The position numbers and the translations under genes are program-made. DNA of 64,000 bases from Tolypeutes matacus (Eukaryota; Chordata; Mammalia; Cingulata; Chlamyphoridae): NCBI GenBank assembly GCA_026826555.1, contig JAKSZT010053837.1, positions 3,758,520-3,822,519 of the forward strand, given 5' to 3'. A model generated the notes under the pieces. It saw only the letters and a list, made by a program, of their open reading frames with translations, was not told the origin of the DNA and searched no databases. Below, in pieces: positions 12,691 to 25,654 of the stretch (position 1 is its first letter; each line of letters begins with the position of its first letter).

Positions 12691-14520
12691 TTGGTCTTAT
12701 TTCCTAAAAGCCACCTTCCAGCGTGGGGCTATGCCACCAACTGTCCTTGCAAATCCTCCAGACCTGGAGAAACAGGGCTTTCCCCTGCACTGTTTTGGAT
12801 GTGGCTTGGTTTCCAGGCTGGAGAATTTGAACTTTATTTCTGTAATTGTTGAAGGTTTTTTTGCTGAGGTCCCTTCCAGGATGAAAACTCGGGTATCAGA
12901 AGCCAAGCCAAGGGCTGATTGGCAACACCCACAGGTTCGTACCAGGCCAGGTGGGCAGGAGGCCACACTGACAGGCATGGGCCACATGCCCTCTGGAACC
13001 AGAGGCTGGAGACTGGAAGGTGTTGAAGGACAGCTGAACGCTTTTTCATACCTGGCTTAAAGCTTGGGGATGAGAAGGGGAGACAGATGTGGGCATTTTA
13101 GGAAGATCAGTCTCACCCTGGGTTCTCATTATGTTTAGCTACCTGCCTCTCTTGTCACAAAGTCACAAAAAAGATATCAGGAACTAGGTATTACCCTGTC
13201 AGAGAATATGTTTATTTTCAAAGAGGACTGTGAGAAGAAGTCTAGCAAAAATAAATAGGGCAAATTCCAAGCATCCATGGGAAAAATATGCCAGCTATGC
13301 AGGTTCTCAAGTCAGTAGATAAGCAAGAGAACCTCTCTACCCGTAGAGGCCCACGGGCACTAGGACTTAGCATGTTGCAAAGTACACTACTTTTTTCTCC
13401 TTAGTAGCTGTCCTTCCTTCTCTGTTCTGTGATTCAGGCCATCTACCCATTTAGACCTGCCAATGAAAAAACCACAGCAGACACTGTTAAACAGGTAAGG
13501 ATGGCTGTATTCAAGGGCTGCTTGCAGCCAGGAAAAGACTCGAAATCCGCCTCATTCAGATAAGGGCTCGCAGGGCTTCCAAGGGCTGGGGTGGGCTCGT
13601 GGAAAAGTACTGAAGACTTGACAGAGGGCTGATGACTGGGTGATGATCAAACTCATGACTTACTGAGTTTGCAATCAGGGCCGTTTGGTTTGGAATGATT
13701 TCTTTTGCTATGGTTAGACCACCTGGAGCGTGGAAGGACCTGGAGGGAGGAAAAGAGAAATAAGGAACTACCTAATTAGGTGCGCCTTAGGACGGTGTAA
13801 GGGCTAGTGTGAGAGGGAGGTCAGGGGCCTGGGGTCAGGGGGAAGCCTCTCTAAAGCACAGCCTAGCTGAGGCAAAGTGAAGGCCGTCCGTCAGAGTCAG
13901 GCTCAAGGCCAAGGAGCCATCCTAGACTCTCTTCCCTTCACCTTCTCTCCCCCAAACCCCCAGCCCGATTAGGAACTCTGTACTGTCAGTTCTACTTCCT
14001 GAGTACCTCTCCAAACTGTGGCCTCCTCTTCATATTCATCATGACAGTTTGGTTCAAACAAACTTTCATTATCTATGACCAAATCAGTGTTCCCCAAAGC
14101 ATGTTCTACTCTTCCTGCTTTAGACACTGAAACAACTGCTAAGAAAAGACAATAAAGGAACTGTCCCAATCCATAAGGAACTTATTTCCTGAGCAACTCC
14201 TAAGGACCTGTCTGCAAACACCAGTATCATGTATCAAAATACAAATGCCCTGAAGAGAGACTATGTTTTCACAGGCTCTGTCCTTTGCCTTTCCCTGAGT
14301 TTCTCACACTAGCCTAATCCCAAAGCCAGATGTTCCCAGGTAGAGCTGTACCATGAAACAACTGGCCTGTCGGATCAGGCATGGGTCCCAATTCTTTCAT
14401 ATGTTCTTCTGGAAGTATGGCCAACTTGTCACACCCCAGACATTGTCCCGGATGTCTTCAAAAGGGACAAGAGTTGCTGCTTCAGTCACCTGAAGTTCCA
14501 CAGGCCTCACTGCAGTGGAG
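12691..14520. other. No gene recognised
   Basis: This is mixed sequence of higher GC than the L1 blocks. Short frames at 12697-13060 on both strands have no recognisable domain. At about 13430-13560 there is a stretch that might be an old LTR edge ('cactgttaaacaggtaag', 'gtattcaagggctgctt'), but I cannot support it. Confidence 0.5.
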
Positions 14521-14524
14521 AGTG

Positions 14525-14745
14525 GTAGGAAGAACACTGGGTTGGGAGTCAGGGGAAAAGGGGGGAGGTTGAAGTACTCACTCTGCCCTTTATTCGCTGT
14601 GGGACTGTGGCCAAGTTACTCAACCTCTAAGTTTGTTTCCCCATCTGCAAAATGAACTAAGACCTGCCTCACATAGTTGTAGTCAGGATTAAAAGGGATA
14701 TCATGGGAAAGAGATTAGAAGGGGCCCAATAAACTTTTACTATCT
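14525..14745 (+). repeat. MIR
   Basis: The text 'cactgggttgggagtcagg', 'gtgggactgtggccaagtt', 'actcaacctctaagtttg', 'ccatctgcaaaatga' and 'aggattaaaagg' follows the MIR consensus in order along about 200 bp. Confidence 0.85.
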
Positions 14746-16590
14746 GAATTTCCCCCTCCTTTCCAATTTTAGAATGAGGCAGGTGACTTGGGGGGGGGGG
14801 TGCAGTGAGGTATGCTACCTTGTTTGTTTAAATAAAGAAAAAAACTTAATTTCAAAGCTTCCTTATGGCAGTACTGTGACAGAAATAAAACCAGGCAATT
14901 GTTGCTATGCAACCTCAGTAGTTTGCTGAGGGATAGATATATCTTTGCTGTTACTTATCTTTAGTTGAATTTTGAGCAACATTTTTCTGACTACCCAGTG
15001 TTATCCTGTTCTTATTAGGTAGAGGGAAACTATTGGGGTGAGAGATGAGGCGAAAAGCCCTGTCTTGATACTCACTAGATAACAGGCTGGTCCACAACCA
15101 CCTCAGGACTATACATTTATGTCTTTTCAGTTGTTCTTTTCCCTTAATCTGTTCTTGCTCCCATTTACTTCACTTTAATAAAGAAGAAACTGTTTCTTTT
15201 AGCCTTTTTCTTGACAGTTTGGCTTGTGTGTTATTCTTTCCCTCTCTTGAAGTAATAAATATTAGGATTTATCTAAAAATTTTATTCCTATCTAGTCCAT
15301 CCACTAACTCTCTCCTTTTCACTTAATAAACTGTAGATTTTTGTAACTGACATATCAAGATGAATATAATGCCTTTTGTGAAATATTTAAGTTTTTGCTT
15401 TTGATCTACCCTTGTCCTCAACCTGTATGCTGGTGTCAAGCCTCATACCTTATATTTTCTTTCAAAAAACCCATTCCTAAAACAATCTGCAGTGAAACTC
15501 CAAAATGTGTCTTGCCCCAGTTCCTTGCTCCCATCACTGATGTCTCCCCTTTGTCCATTTCCTCTCTTCAATCCAGAGTCCTCACTGATTCTGCCATTTC
15601 CATTCCTCTTTGCTGGTCCCTCTGCTCTCATTCGAGTATACGCTTGAATTCACTCGACCTTTCTGCAGTTTCCCATTCTGATCTCACTGGCAGTAACTTG
15701 TTGAAATTCTGGGTAAGTGCAGAAAGAAGAGTACACAGGAATTCTACGGAGGGAGGGTTATTCTAAAGGTTTGTGTGACAAGGTATGAGTGTTCAGGTCG
15801 TCGTGGTGGGGACAGTGGAATAAGCATTCTGAAAACGGTGTGTTTTGAGCTGGGAGGACTTCCTCTGTGCTGGGGAGAAGTCATTAAACAACAATTTGAT
15901 ACTTTAGTTTTGAAGGGAATTCCAGGGCTTTCCTGCTGATACTGTCCTACCCTTCCACCCCTCTTTTCCTGCCCAATGCTTCTACAGATGTCTGTCTTCC
16001 CAGCCGAAATATATTTGCTTGGATCAGCTCACTCGGCTTGCCAAGGCTCAGCTATGTAGAAGATAAACTGCCAGAACTAAAGGGACCTCTGAGAATATCT
16101 GAGAATATAGCATAGACTAGGGGAGATTGACTGAAGTCACGTAGCTTGTCAGTGTTAGGGAGAGAGAGGGATCCATGGCCCAGGCCCCGGCTCTAGGGCT
16201 AACGGACTAAAGGACTACGAGAGAAGCCTGGACGGCGGGCTTTTCAAACAAGGCTTTGTGTTATTGTCTAATTCATGTCTAATGGCTGGAGGATTGTGAA
16301 ATCTTTGTGGCCTTAGAGAGAGAAGATGGAAGACCCAGAGTAATAACGGGCATAGTTTCAGGGGCTGTTGGGAGTTTTCATGTTTTTTGTTTTTTGTTTT
16401 TCCAAGCAGTTAAAGGCTTCTTTTATTGACTGATTGGTCTACATAATTGTGCTTTTGTTGTTGTTGCGGGTTTAAAATCAGACAGTACAATTTCGCAAAG
16501 AGCCATTGAGCACATGCTGTTCTCAGACGTGGCATTGGGCGGGGTACAGAGATACAGAGAAAATAAGATTGGGATCCAGGTCTCAAAAAG
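14746..16590. other. No gene recognised
   Basis: A G run sits at 14790-14800. A 123-codon frame at 15395-15766 has a low-complexity Ser/Leu-rich composition and no domain, and its surroundings resemble worn old repeat. No splice-flanked exon is convincing. Confidence 0.5.
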
Positions 16591-16600
16591 CTGGTGGACT

Positions 16601-16707
16601 GGGGAGTGGATGTAGCTCAGCTGTTGAGCACCTGCTTCCCATGTACCAGGCCCAGGGTTCAATCCCTGGCACCTCCTAAAAAAACAAACAAACAAACAAA
16701 AAAAAAC
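16601..16707 (+). mobile_element. DAS-type SINE monomer
   Basis: The head 'gtggatgtagctcagctgtt', B-box 'gggttcaatccctgg' and an A/caaa tail are flanked by the perfect 10-bp TSD ctggtggact (16591-16600 and 16708-16717). Confidence 0.88.
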
Positions 16708-16717
16708 CTGGTGGACT

Positions 16718-17300
16718 AATGGCAAAATACAATCTCAAAGAGAAGGCAGGAGCATGTGGAAAATGCCTTTTTTCCCCACAAAGAGTGTTTACTCCTCCCT
16801 GCGAGGAAGAAGAGGTCACAGAGGAGGTAGCTTTTGAGCCAGATCCTGAAGAATAAATAGGAAAGTGACCAAGCAGCAGGCAGAAAGGAGGCAGAAGGGC
16901 CCTCCACGTCACGTCGCTGAGGCAGCTCAGCAAACAAAGAGGCCAGGCCGTAAGGAGCAGACCTGCTGTGGTTCCCGGGGAGAAGCACTGCGGCTTGCAG
17001 GGCATGTGGGCAAGGGAGGCCGGAGATCAGGCTGGAAGGACAGGCTGGGGCTGGCGCACAGAGGTCCTTGTGTACCATGAGAGAGGCCTGATTAGCAAAT
17101 TCACTTTCGTATTTATAGTCCATCTGGTTTGGACAAAGATTTGCAGCTTTGGCATTTGGACTTTATCCTGTGAGCCGTGGGGAGTAAAAAGGTTTTAATA
17201 ATAGGAGTGTCGTGACTGGATTTATGTGTTGGAAAGGTTTTCAGATTTTCAAAATTGACCCTTCAAATGCTAGGTGAAATGAGCCAGTGTTGCATCTTTC
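16718..17300 (+). repeat. Ancient mammalian dispersed repeat, unassigned
   Basis: Words such as 'aggtagcttttgagccagatcctgaag', 'gaaggacaggctggggc', 'ctttatcctgtgagc' and 'ggagtgtcgtgactgg' are those of a very common old mammalian repeat, possibly of L2/L3 type. Related stretches lie at 56260-56760 and 58850-59150. Overlapping minus-strand frames here (up to 135 codons) are not supported as genes. Confidence 0.45.
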
Positions 17301-17554
17301 CTCGGGTGAAAGGACTGAAAAAGCTACATTTACCAAGTGGGGAATGTTTCAAGGAGACTTAGCTTGTTATGGCTGTTGAATTCTAAATAACAATGGTTAT
17401 GGTTAGGATAAGAGCTAAGGATGAAGAGCACATCATCTTTTACTCTGCAGGAGCCCTTTGAGGCTCTGCATCAGCGTCTAATGCCATTAAGCCTTACAAA
17501 GTCTTATTTATAATACACAAAATGACCCCCTACCTAGACAGCCAGATAATAGCA

Positions 17555-17805
17555 ATCACTAACATTTGTATAACTCTCTGTAGTCACAAAAGACTTTTAT
17601 TCCATTTTCTTCTTATTCCCACAAGGACTAGATAGATCAGCATCCTTTTTTTTTTTTGTCTTCCTGTTATAGGTGAGGAAACTGAGGATCAGAAAGCAGA
17701 ATTGACTTGCCGAAGGTAACAGCCAGTTGGGGACAGAGTTGGGAATTGAACCCATACCCCCAGACTCTACTTTGGGATACTCTTTCCACTGCGTCCTGCC
17801 AGGAA
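17555..17805 (-). repeat. MIR
   Basis: In reverse orientation the MIR order is visible: 'ctaacatttgtataactct', 'aggtgaggaaactgagg', 'gacttgccgaaggtaacag', 'ttgggaattgaaccc' and 'ctttccactgcgtcctgcc'. Confidence 0.85.
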
Positions 17806-18219
17806 TTAGAAGGTGGCTCGCTCGGATCACCTCCGTGGAGACACCGAATGCTGCCAGTGGCTCCTGATGATCTTGGGTATGTCCTCACCCACCCAATAGG
17901 AACAATAACACCTACTCACTGATGGTCAGGATCGCATAAGGATATGATGCCACTTTGCAAACTAGAGAGCACCAGACCAGTGTAACGCTCATATAATACC
18001 TAAAAGCCTAGAAACCATCCACATATTAACGTTAATGACAAACTATCTTCACCTGGAATCTGTCACTGCCACTGGTTGAAGGAAAAACAGAAATAGGTCA
18101 TACTTCTAATGTGTTCTTCATCTAGACTGCAAAAAAAATGAGGGCACACTTTTGCAGCTGGTCATAACGACACATAAAAAAAATGCATATTTAAAATAAT
18201 CAGTTTTAAATTAGCAAAT

Positions 18220-18340
18220 TAATGGACAAAGTTGCTTAGCCTCTCAGGACCTGAAAGGCCTGAGCTGTAAAATGATGGATTGGGGCCCAGTGAAATCTAA
18301 GGGCTCTTCCTGTTCTAACACTGAATTATCCTCTGCGTAA
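18220..18340 (+). repeat. MIR-like fragment
   Basis: 'gttgcttagcctctcagg', 'gagctgtaaaatgatggat' and 'gggctcttcctgttctaa' follow the 3' half of a MIR-type SINE. Confidence 0.65.
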
Positions 18341-19489
18341 ATGCAACAGGTTCATATGAGAATCTGAGTAAAATCTTTTTGAGCCTCCTGAGGTTAGTAC
18401 TAGAAACACGAAAATTTAGAGCCCACTTCTTGTGAGCCTCTCTTGACCCTCAGGGCAAGAAAGCCTGAACTGATTCACCAACAAGCTATAAGAGGAGGGC
18501 CAGAGATGAGAAGGTGAGCCCTTGGATAGGCACTATCCTGAAGAGAAGGCTTCCTTCTGCTTCCCCTGGAGAGCAGCAAGAAGGGAAGATGATTAGTGCT
18601 TGCTCCACATGGACACCTAAGCAGTCTAAGGCCACTGGGCTTACTGACCTGCCCCCTGGAGCAGGGGAAAGAGCACCAAGGAGCAGGACACAGGGGGGTA
18701 GCTAGGAGGGGAGGGACAAAGATGGTCCCCTTGGGTTCCTGTTTCCTAACTCATGCAGAAGATGGATCCCACTACTGGCCACAGACCCTCAGTCAGGGCC
18801 AGGGAGGTCAGATGGTACCTAGCCTTAAGCAGAACTACCCAGGGGGCAGCTTGGATGGAGCCTTGTCAGCAGAGCCTAAAGGAATCATCAGTGCTCCCAC
18901 TAATTCTAGCACTCAACCAGAACAGTGAGAAGAACCAGAAGAAAGTTAAGAAGATACCGCCATCTGTTGTCCCTCTCTCTTGTCCCTGAAAATCGAGGGA
19001 GGAAAGGAGGAGGAGGAAGGAGGGATATGAGAGAGAGCAGGTGATGTCAGACACCCCCTCACTTTAGATCCCTGGATCCATTCATCTAACTTGAACTAGG
19101 GGGAGGAGTTTTAAAGTATATATCAGGTAGATGTTTTAAATGAAAAGGACCAGGGCTCACAAACTGGACCAAGACTGTTCTGAATAACCCAAGTGGCTGA
19201 AGTATAAGGAACCAGACTGAAACATCCTTGGGGAACTAGCTTAAACAATGAGAATTCATTGCCTCAGTTTTATGGCTAAAAGATGTCCAAAATCAAGCTA
19301 TCAGTAAGGCTTGCTTTCTCCCCAAAGACTGGAGCGCTTTGGTGCTAGCTGTCAGCAATCCTTGCCGCTCCTTGGCTTGTATGTCTACCTCTCTTTTCAG
19401 CTTCTGTACCTCTAGGTTCTCTCTATAAGGCCTCCAATAACCTGGATGAAGACCCACCCTGATTCAGCTAGCCACAGTGTCACTGAAAA

Positions 19490-19890
19490 TGTCTTCAGAA
19501 GGTCCTGTTTCTAATGGGTTCACACCACAGGAATACAGATTAAGATTAAGAACATGTCTAAACTGGGGAACATAATTCAATCTACCAAAAGTACTCTTGA
19601 AACCTGCCACCTTTCTGTCATGGGGTGAAGAACTCCCAGCAGCCCATGGAGAGGCCCCTCCACCTACAGTTGGCTTTAGCTCCCAGCCTACAGCCAAGAA
19701 AAACTTGCCGGTCATGTGAATAAGCCATTATGAAAGTGGATCCACCAGCCCTGAGTGGATCCATCAGCTGAGATTAAGCCATGTCTGCCAAGCTCTACTT
19801 AAGTTGCAGATTCATAAGCAAAATAAATTGTTATTGTCTTAAGCCATTAAGTTTTGGGCAGCTTGTTACACAATAGCTTGCTGGAAAAAA
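19490..19890 (+). repeat. Old ERVL-MaLR-like LTR sequence
   Basis: The 3' part ('aataaattgttattgtctt', 'aagccattaagttttggg', 'cagcttgttacacaatag') is typical of the 3' end of old mammalian MaLR-type LTRs. The first part ('acataattcaatctacca') may be a second LTR piece in opposite orientation. Ends are approximate. Confidence 0.5.
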
Positions 19891-20418
19891 ATATATTTAT
19901 TGTTTCCATTGCTTCAAATGCCCTTTTGCTTGACCACTTGAAAAACTCCTCTTCAGTCTTCAAAACCCAGATTGGTAACACCTCTTTTGGACTATCTCTG
20001 ATAGTCCCTACCTCTCCAATAAACGTAATCTCTTTCCTTCTGTGTAGTTTGTGTATCTTAAATGTCTCTCTAAGGTTAACACTAATCACATTGTATTCCA
20101 TGTCTAGTAATAGCAGGAAGTCAGTAAATGTTTTCCAACTGAATTGAATTGATGAACAAAAATCTGCAGCTGCTGGGGTACTTACCAGTTCCGCTGACGT
20201 TGGATGGCCCTACCACTACCGCTGCCATCAATTCTGTTGCTCCATCCAAAAATTCCTGCACTGACCTCATGGTTCTTCTCACTAAACTAAACCCCATGCC
20301 CACTCCATCCAACCAAAGCTGTTTTGAGAGGGGGAAATATTATTTTCCCACAATTATTACATCTCTGTTAGAGGGGTCCCTTTTCTCTCTATCTCCTTCA
20401 GGTTTCTCTCTCATAGCT

Positions 20419-20652
20419 TTTTTTTTGGGGGGGGGGGAGGAGGGTACCAGGTGCCAGGGATTGAACCTGGGACCTCATATGTGGGAAGCCAGCACTCAAC
20501 CACTGAGCCACATCAGCTCCCCTGAGTTGGTTCTTTCATTTGTTTTGCTTGTTGTTTGTTTTCATTTTTTCTAGGAGGCACTGGGAACCAAACCTGGGAC
20601 CTCCCATGTGTGAGGTAGTAGCTCAACTGCTTGAGCCACAGCCACTCCCCTT
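20419..20652 (-). mobile_element. Pair of minus-strand SINEs
   Basis: Two units each show reversed B box ('ggattgaacctgggacctc', 'aaccaaacctgggacctcc') and reversed head ('gagccacatcagctcccc', 'gagccacagccactcccc'). The outer flanks ctcatagc and cttatagc may be one imperfect TSD around both, suggesting nested or joint insertion. Confidence 0.82.
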
Positions 20653-22635
20653 ATAGCATTTTTTAATAAGTTCCCCTGAGGCTAAACTCTACAAAGTCAG
20701 ATGGTACCACATTACTTCCAAGAGCCCAAATGTTATTTCCAAAATCATCTTTATCATCCACCCCACCCCCACCAACTGATACAACAGACCCTGATGGCAA
20801 ATAGGGTTCCTAGAGGTCAGTGTGGAATACCAAAATTCCCTGACTGAATAAAGTGATCAGTTCCATCACCTCCAATCTGGAGCCCTCACTTTGATGTATT
20901 TATAGAATAGTTTCATTATTTTATATTTGTGATCTTTGTAGTGTTGTATACCTGGGATATCGCAGTGTGCAGAGGGCACAAAGTCACTTCCAAGACTTGA
21001 TAAAACTACTCAAATAGTACAGTCCCATTACTAAACCTAACTCTCATGGGAGCCCAAGGCTCAATTATTTTCCTTCCACGTAGCCACAATAACTGTCTAG
21101 CAGAGATTTACTCAAATTAGCATCTCTCCTTCAGGGGAAGGGCTGGGTCTCAACATTTTCATATGTTTCTCTTTTATTAACCATTGCCCCTCTCAGGACA
21201 GGCATTTTCTATATTTATTGGGGCTGTTTAGACACATGTTGCACAACTTAACTGTTTGAGCATTTGTAGTCCAAGTGATTACTGTTGCCATTTATATGGT
21301 GGCAGTGTGGCAAAACAGGAAGAACATTCAATGTGCAGGCCAAAGACCCAAGTTCATGTCCTTGCTTTCTCTCTAAATACCCTGTGACCTTAAGCAAGTC
21401 ATTTCATCTTTTTATGTCTCCATGTTCTCATGTGCAAATAAGGAAATCCAAACATATCATCTCTTGGGACCCTTTCAGAAATAACATTTGATGCTTCCAT
21501 GCTTTACTTAAAGGACATTTTATTAATAAACATGCATTCTCTGTGTACTTCTATGAAAAAAATCTCAAACCACCTTATGATCATCACATAGAAGGATATG
21601 GCTGGAAGCTATGCTTAATAAAATTCTTGATTTTTTAGCTACTCAGAGAAATATTTTGTATAATCATACAGAATAGCATTGTCAACAATTCATGAAGATT
21701 TTAGGGGCAGAACAGAAAGTGAGTGCATTCCTTCTGCTGAGGTTGAGATGAAAGCTCTGAACCCTATCAAAGACAACAGAAGAAATGCAATTCTCCCCTC
21801 AATCCCAGCAGAGAATTTGCTCTGTATCTTCCTAGACATAGAGGAAAGGAGACACTCACCTGCATCCTGCTCCCATTCCCAGCCATTATCCCTTGTGCTC
21901 TGATTCAGCAAGGCCTATCCCCAGCCAGAGCGCCCAACCACCTCAGTAATGAATACAAGTGAAAGGCATCTACAAACTACTCTAGAGAGTCATGCTCAAG
22001 AATGCTAATACAGTAACAATTACCACTATCACTGTCATCACTTTAGATGTTCCATTTGAGACACTAGATATGGAGTCAACTAGGTACAGTTGGTATTAGA
22101 TAATGTAAAAGGCTGGAGTCTCTAAGGAATGGTAGACCATGCCAGGTAACACTGAGCTCTGCTTCCACCAACCCACCAATCCAGCCATACATCAGATTTT
22201 TAAAACCACTCCTGGGAAAGAACAGGAGCTGTTGGTTATGTATTCATCCAACATAGCTCTTGGCTCCAACAATTGTCTATACCTTCAGAGACCTCTAAGC
22301 TTCCTCTTCCCTCTTCATCTACATTATCAAAAAAAGGGGGGGGGGGCGCCAACTGTCAGAAGGAGTGATCTTTTTAGCATTTCTCCAATCAAAACTAGCC
22401 TTTGCTGACCTCCCCCTGACTTCCTGGAATGAATCCTATCCTGGTCTCCAAAACGTCTCTGATGGCTTTTCAGTGCCCTGGCTCCACCTAGTGACTGCTA
22501 GAGCGAATGCACCCAAACTTTCTCAGTTTGGGTTAAATTTACTGAACTGACAGGTAAAAATCAGCAATATATTCACAACAGGCGGGCCTAAATTTCAATT
22601 CCAAAGACTTCCATGGAAGTCTACACTGTACATTC
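20653..22635. other. No gene recognised; one MIR inside
   Basis: Apart from the MIR at 21290-21480 and a G9-type run at 22336-22345, nothing is recognised. Frames of 60-90 codons have no domains or start context. Confidence 0.5.
21290..21480 (+). repeat. MIR
   Basis: 'ggcagtgtggcaaaacagg', 'aagacccaagttcatg', 'ccctgtgaccttaagcaag' and 'tgcaaataaggaaatcc' are in MIR order. Confidence 0.75.
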
Positions 22636-22639
22636 TAGG

Positions 22640-22830
22640 AGTACCTTAAGAATATGAGCTTTGAATTATGACATCTCTGAATTCAAATCTCTGTTCCACC
22701 TACCACTTTTTGCCTGTGTGGCTTTGGACAAGACTTTTCCCTAATTTTATAGCTTTAGAGTACTTTTTGTAAAAAATGGGTTAATCATAAACACTTAATA
22801 TGGATTTCTAATAATTATTATAGATCAGTA
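22640..22830 (+). repeat. MIR
   Basis: 'aatatgagctttgaattatg', 'aattcaaatctctgttcc', 'tgtgtggctttggacaag' and 'aaaatgggttaatcataa' follow MIR order with strong divergence. Confidence 0.7.
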
Positions 22831-22952
22831 GATGGGTATAGTGCTTAGGAGAATAATTAGCCCATAATGAGCAATCAACATATAATAGTTACTTCTATTT
22901 TTTAACTATTTGGAGGACTGTCATAGAATATCCATTTCTCTATGGGTTGTTA

Positions 22953-23040
22953 CTTTTTTTTTTTTAGGAGGCACCTGTGACTGAACCCAGGACCTATACT
23001 TGCCAAGAAGGCACTCATCCACTGAGCTATACCCGTTCCC
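22953..23040 (-). mobile_element. DAS-type SINE monomer
   Basis: The poly-T start, 'aggaggcacctgtgactg', reversed B box 'actgaacccaggacc' and reversed head 'actgagctatacccgttccc' define a minus-strand copy. No TSD was confirmed. Confidence 0.8.
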
Positions 23041-23689
23041 TCTTCATACTCTTTTAATTGAAGTAAATAGGACATGATGATCAGTTTTTAAATACTGCAT
23101 TAACACAGTTGGGGTTTGATAGATGCAGATTTCCCTGTAGGAATTTTGTATTCTATAGTATGCTGTAGCCTAGAATAAATATTTTAATGACTTGAGAAAG
23201 GCACTGAATTTTTTAAAATGTGTGCCACTTCAGTTCCCTTCTTTGGTACTTGACAGGAAGTTTGAAGTTTATTCTTAAATTTATGATGTTGGGAATGCAA
23301 CCTTTTCAATTGTCTCCTGTATCCATTCTCAAAATAAATACTCAGCAACAACATAATTTTAGGTCTATCTTGAACACAAAGAAAAATACTTCTTAATGAA
23401 TGGGGAGAATTTGTTAAAGCACAACTCTTTATGGTTAGTCAGCTTACTTATAGGTAAGGCTATAAAGTACATTTGTTCAATTTCATAACCAAGTCTTACT
23501 TCCAGAACCCTCAGTTTGCAATACCACTGTTAAACAGGACAACCCAGCCTTGCTCCCAGCCCTGTTCTTTCTTTTCTTTGGTCCTTAAGAAGCGTGTTTT
23601 TTTTTATATATCTGGTCCCATAATTCTCCATCATTGATTCCAGGTATGTTTGTGTGCTTTTTCCATTGACACTTCTTTGTGGTGTGTAA

Positions 23690-24270
23690 GAGAGAGTAGT
23701 GACTAAGAGCCATGGAATTCACATATTCATGTCAAGAGAATCCATTAAACTCATGAGACCATGTATAAGTCACAGTCTAAGCTTCTTTTTCTGCTTCTAA
23801 AAATGAGTATACCAACCCATCCTTTTTTTTTTTTTGAAGAATTTTTTTTTTTTTAAGATTTATTTATTTCCCCCCACCTCGCTGTGTCAGTTCATCTTTC
23901 TTGTTTCTTTCGGAGGCACCAGGAACCAAACCCGGGACCTCTGATAGGGCAGGGAGGCACCTAATCCCTTGAGCCACCTCTGTTCCCCTGCTTTGTTGTG
24001 TCTCTCATTGTGTTTTTCCTCTTGTGTCTCTTGTGGCATCATCTTGTTCATCACCTTGCCACGCCCACCCATTGCGCCAGCTCGCTACCTTCTTTAGGAG
24101 GCGCCAGGGAGCCGAACCAGGGACACCCCCGCCCCCCATGTGGTAGGTGGGAGCTCAATCACTTGAGCCACATCCACTTCCCACCAACCCACCTTATCCT
24201 ACAGAGTTATGGTGAATATAATAAATTAGTGTTAAGCAAAAGATTTTTGTACATTATAAGGCATTATACA
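23690..24270 (+). repeat. MIR split by a SINE
   Basis: The left part (23690-23822: 'gtagtgactaagagccatgg', 'ctgcttctaaaaatgag') and right part (24183-24270: 'ttatcctacagagttatgg', 'taaggcattatacaaatat') join into one MIR across the SINE at 23823-24182. Confidence 0.75.
23823..24182 (-). mobile_element. Dimeric DAS-type SINE inside a MIR
   Basis: Two reversed tRNA-like units (about 23910-23990 and 24095-24182) are joined by a linker rich in 'gtgtctc' words and begin with poly-T and 'agatttatttatttcccccc'. Imperfect TSD: accaacccatcc (23811-23822) and accaacccacct (24183-24194). Confidence 0.85.
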
Positions 24271-24375
24271 AATATAAAATTCATGTTTATAGCTGAGGAT
24301 AAGCAACTACTAATTCACCAAGATTTGTTCCCAATCTTTTCAAGCATGGCATTCCTCACATGCCAGTAATTCTAT

Positions 24376-24459
24376 TTTTATTTAGGAGGCACCGAGGATT
24401 GAACCCAGGACCTCATACACACAAAGCAGGTGCCCAACCACTGAGATACACCTGTTCCC
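24376..24459 (-). mobile_element. DAS-type SINE monomer
   Basis: Reversed B box 'gattgaacccaggacctc' and head 'ctgagatacacctgttcccc' are present. The flanks 'cagtaattctattttta' and 'cagtaattgtattttta' give a near-perfect TSD. Confidence 0.85.
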
Positions 24460-25144
24460 CAGTAATTGTATTTTTACTACCTACTGATTAAGAAAATAAA
24501 AGTTTTAGTTTGGATTTAAAGTCCTTTACTTACTTTAATTCCAAGATCTCCAAGACAATCAAATCATAAGTTTGGAACCCCCCCTAAATCAATAAGGAGG
24601 ATAATCAAAGGCAACCTCAACATTTTAGGCTGCTTTCTTCTTGTTTTTGACTCCTCTAAATCAATGCCTTTTCCTTTCCTAAATGTCCACTACCACTTGT
24701 GCTAACTCCCGGTTCCCCTTTTTTATTAATTCCTGGGATCCTTAGCCCATCTGTCATTGATTTTATAACTGGTAATAATAAATTCTTAGCAGTTATTCAT
24801 AGTTAAACTTATCTAAACACAAGTCAAAATAAGAAAATAAAATTGACATCACACATGAGGAATGGAAAGATTTTAGTCTAAACTAATGGTAATACACACA
24901 CACACACACACACATAAATATCTCCCTCATCCCAATCCTTGACTTATTAATCACCGTGAGGCTCCAGTACTCAGACATCTGTTGGGTAAAGAACAGATTA
25001 GAGTGAGGCAAGAAAATCAGCCAAGACCTGAGGCAGATGTTTCCTCATAGATTTGGACCTATTAACAATGCTATATATTCCAACCTTTTTCCACAGATCT
25101 AAAATTTAGCATCACATTTCTCTAGTATATTGAAACAACTCCAG
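24460..25144. other. No gene; (CA)n tract
   Basis: A short (CA)n microsatellite of about ten units lies at 24893-24913. Nothing else is recognised. Confidence 0.6.
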
Positions 25145-25233
25145 GGGAGCGGATGTAGCTCAGTGGTTGAGCCCGTTTCCCATTACAAGGTCTTGGATTC
25201 AACCCCCAGTAACTTGTAAGAAAAGAAAAGAAA
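25145..25233 (+). mobile_element. DAS-type SINE monomer
   Basis: The head 'gagcggatgtagctcagtgg', the degraded B box 'cttggattcaaccccc' and an aaaag tail are present. The short flanks 'ctccag' on both sides may be the TSD. Confidence 0.8.
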
Positions 25234-25654
25234 AGCTCCAGTAGAAGTGGAACTTGAGCATAAGGAGCCCCAGGCATTATTGGACTACTTCACTCATTCA
25301 ATCAGGAAATATTAAAGATAGGCTTTCAATATTTTAGAGATAAAAGACACAGCTCCTGGCCTCAAAGTGCTCACTTGAGATTTAGTTCACAGTATGGCAA
25401 CCTAAATTCAATGATAAAAAGAACCAAAGGTGTCCTGGAGCATAATAGTCACTAAACCAGGGGTGGGAGGGAATCCAAAGTGACTTCCCAGAGAAGGTAA
25501 TGCCTGAAGAAAGATTTGAAATATAAACATAACCTGATAAGGTGAGAAAGGAGTAGCTTATTCCAAGTTAAGAGACTTGAGGAGAGTTGGAGTGTAAGAT
25601 GCAAATTAGGGCAGCTGAGAAAAAGGAAGAACAGTAGCTAAAGACCCTTTAAGG

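Larger units (their letters stand above)
17806..20418. other. Single-copy or ancient sequence, no gene recognised
   Basis: It contains a MIR (18220-18340) and an old LTR-like stretch (about 19500-19890). Frames at 18514-18989 and 19464-20147 lack domains. Nothing in between is supported as coding. Confidence 0.5.

Noticed and set aside
13430..13900. Possible old LTR or proviral edge
   Set aside because: Some LTR-like wording, but no paired ends, TSD or coding remnant could be shown.
15395..15766. 123-codon frame
   Set aside because: Ser/Leu-rich without domain, no splice or start context, in sequence resembling worn repeat.
16676..17123. Overlapping minus-strand frames of up to 135 codons
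   Set aside because: They lie on a SINE tail and an ancient repeat; composition is low complexity and no domain is visible.
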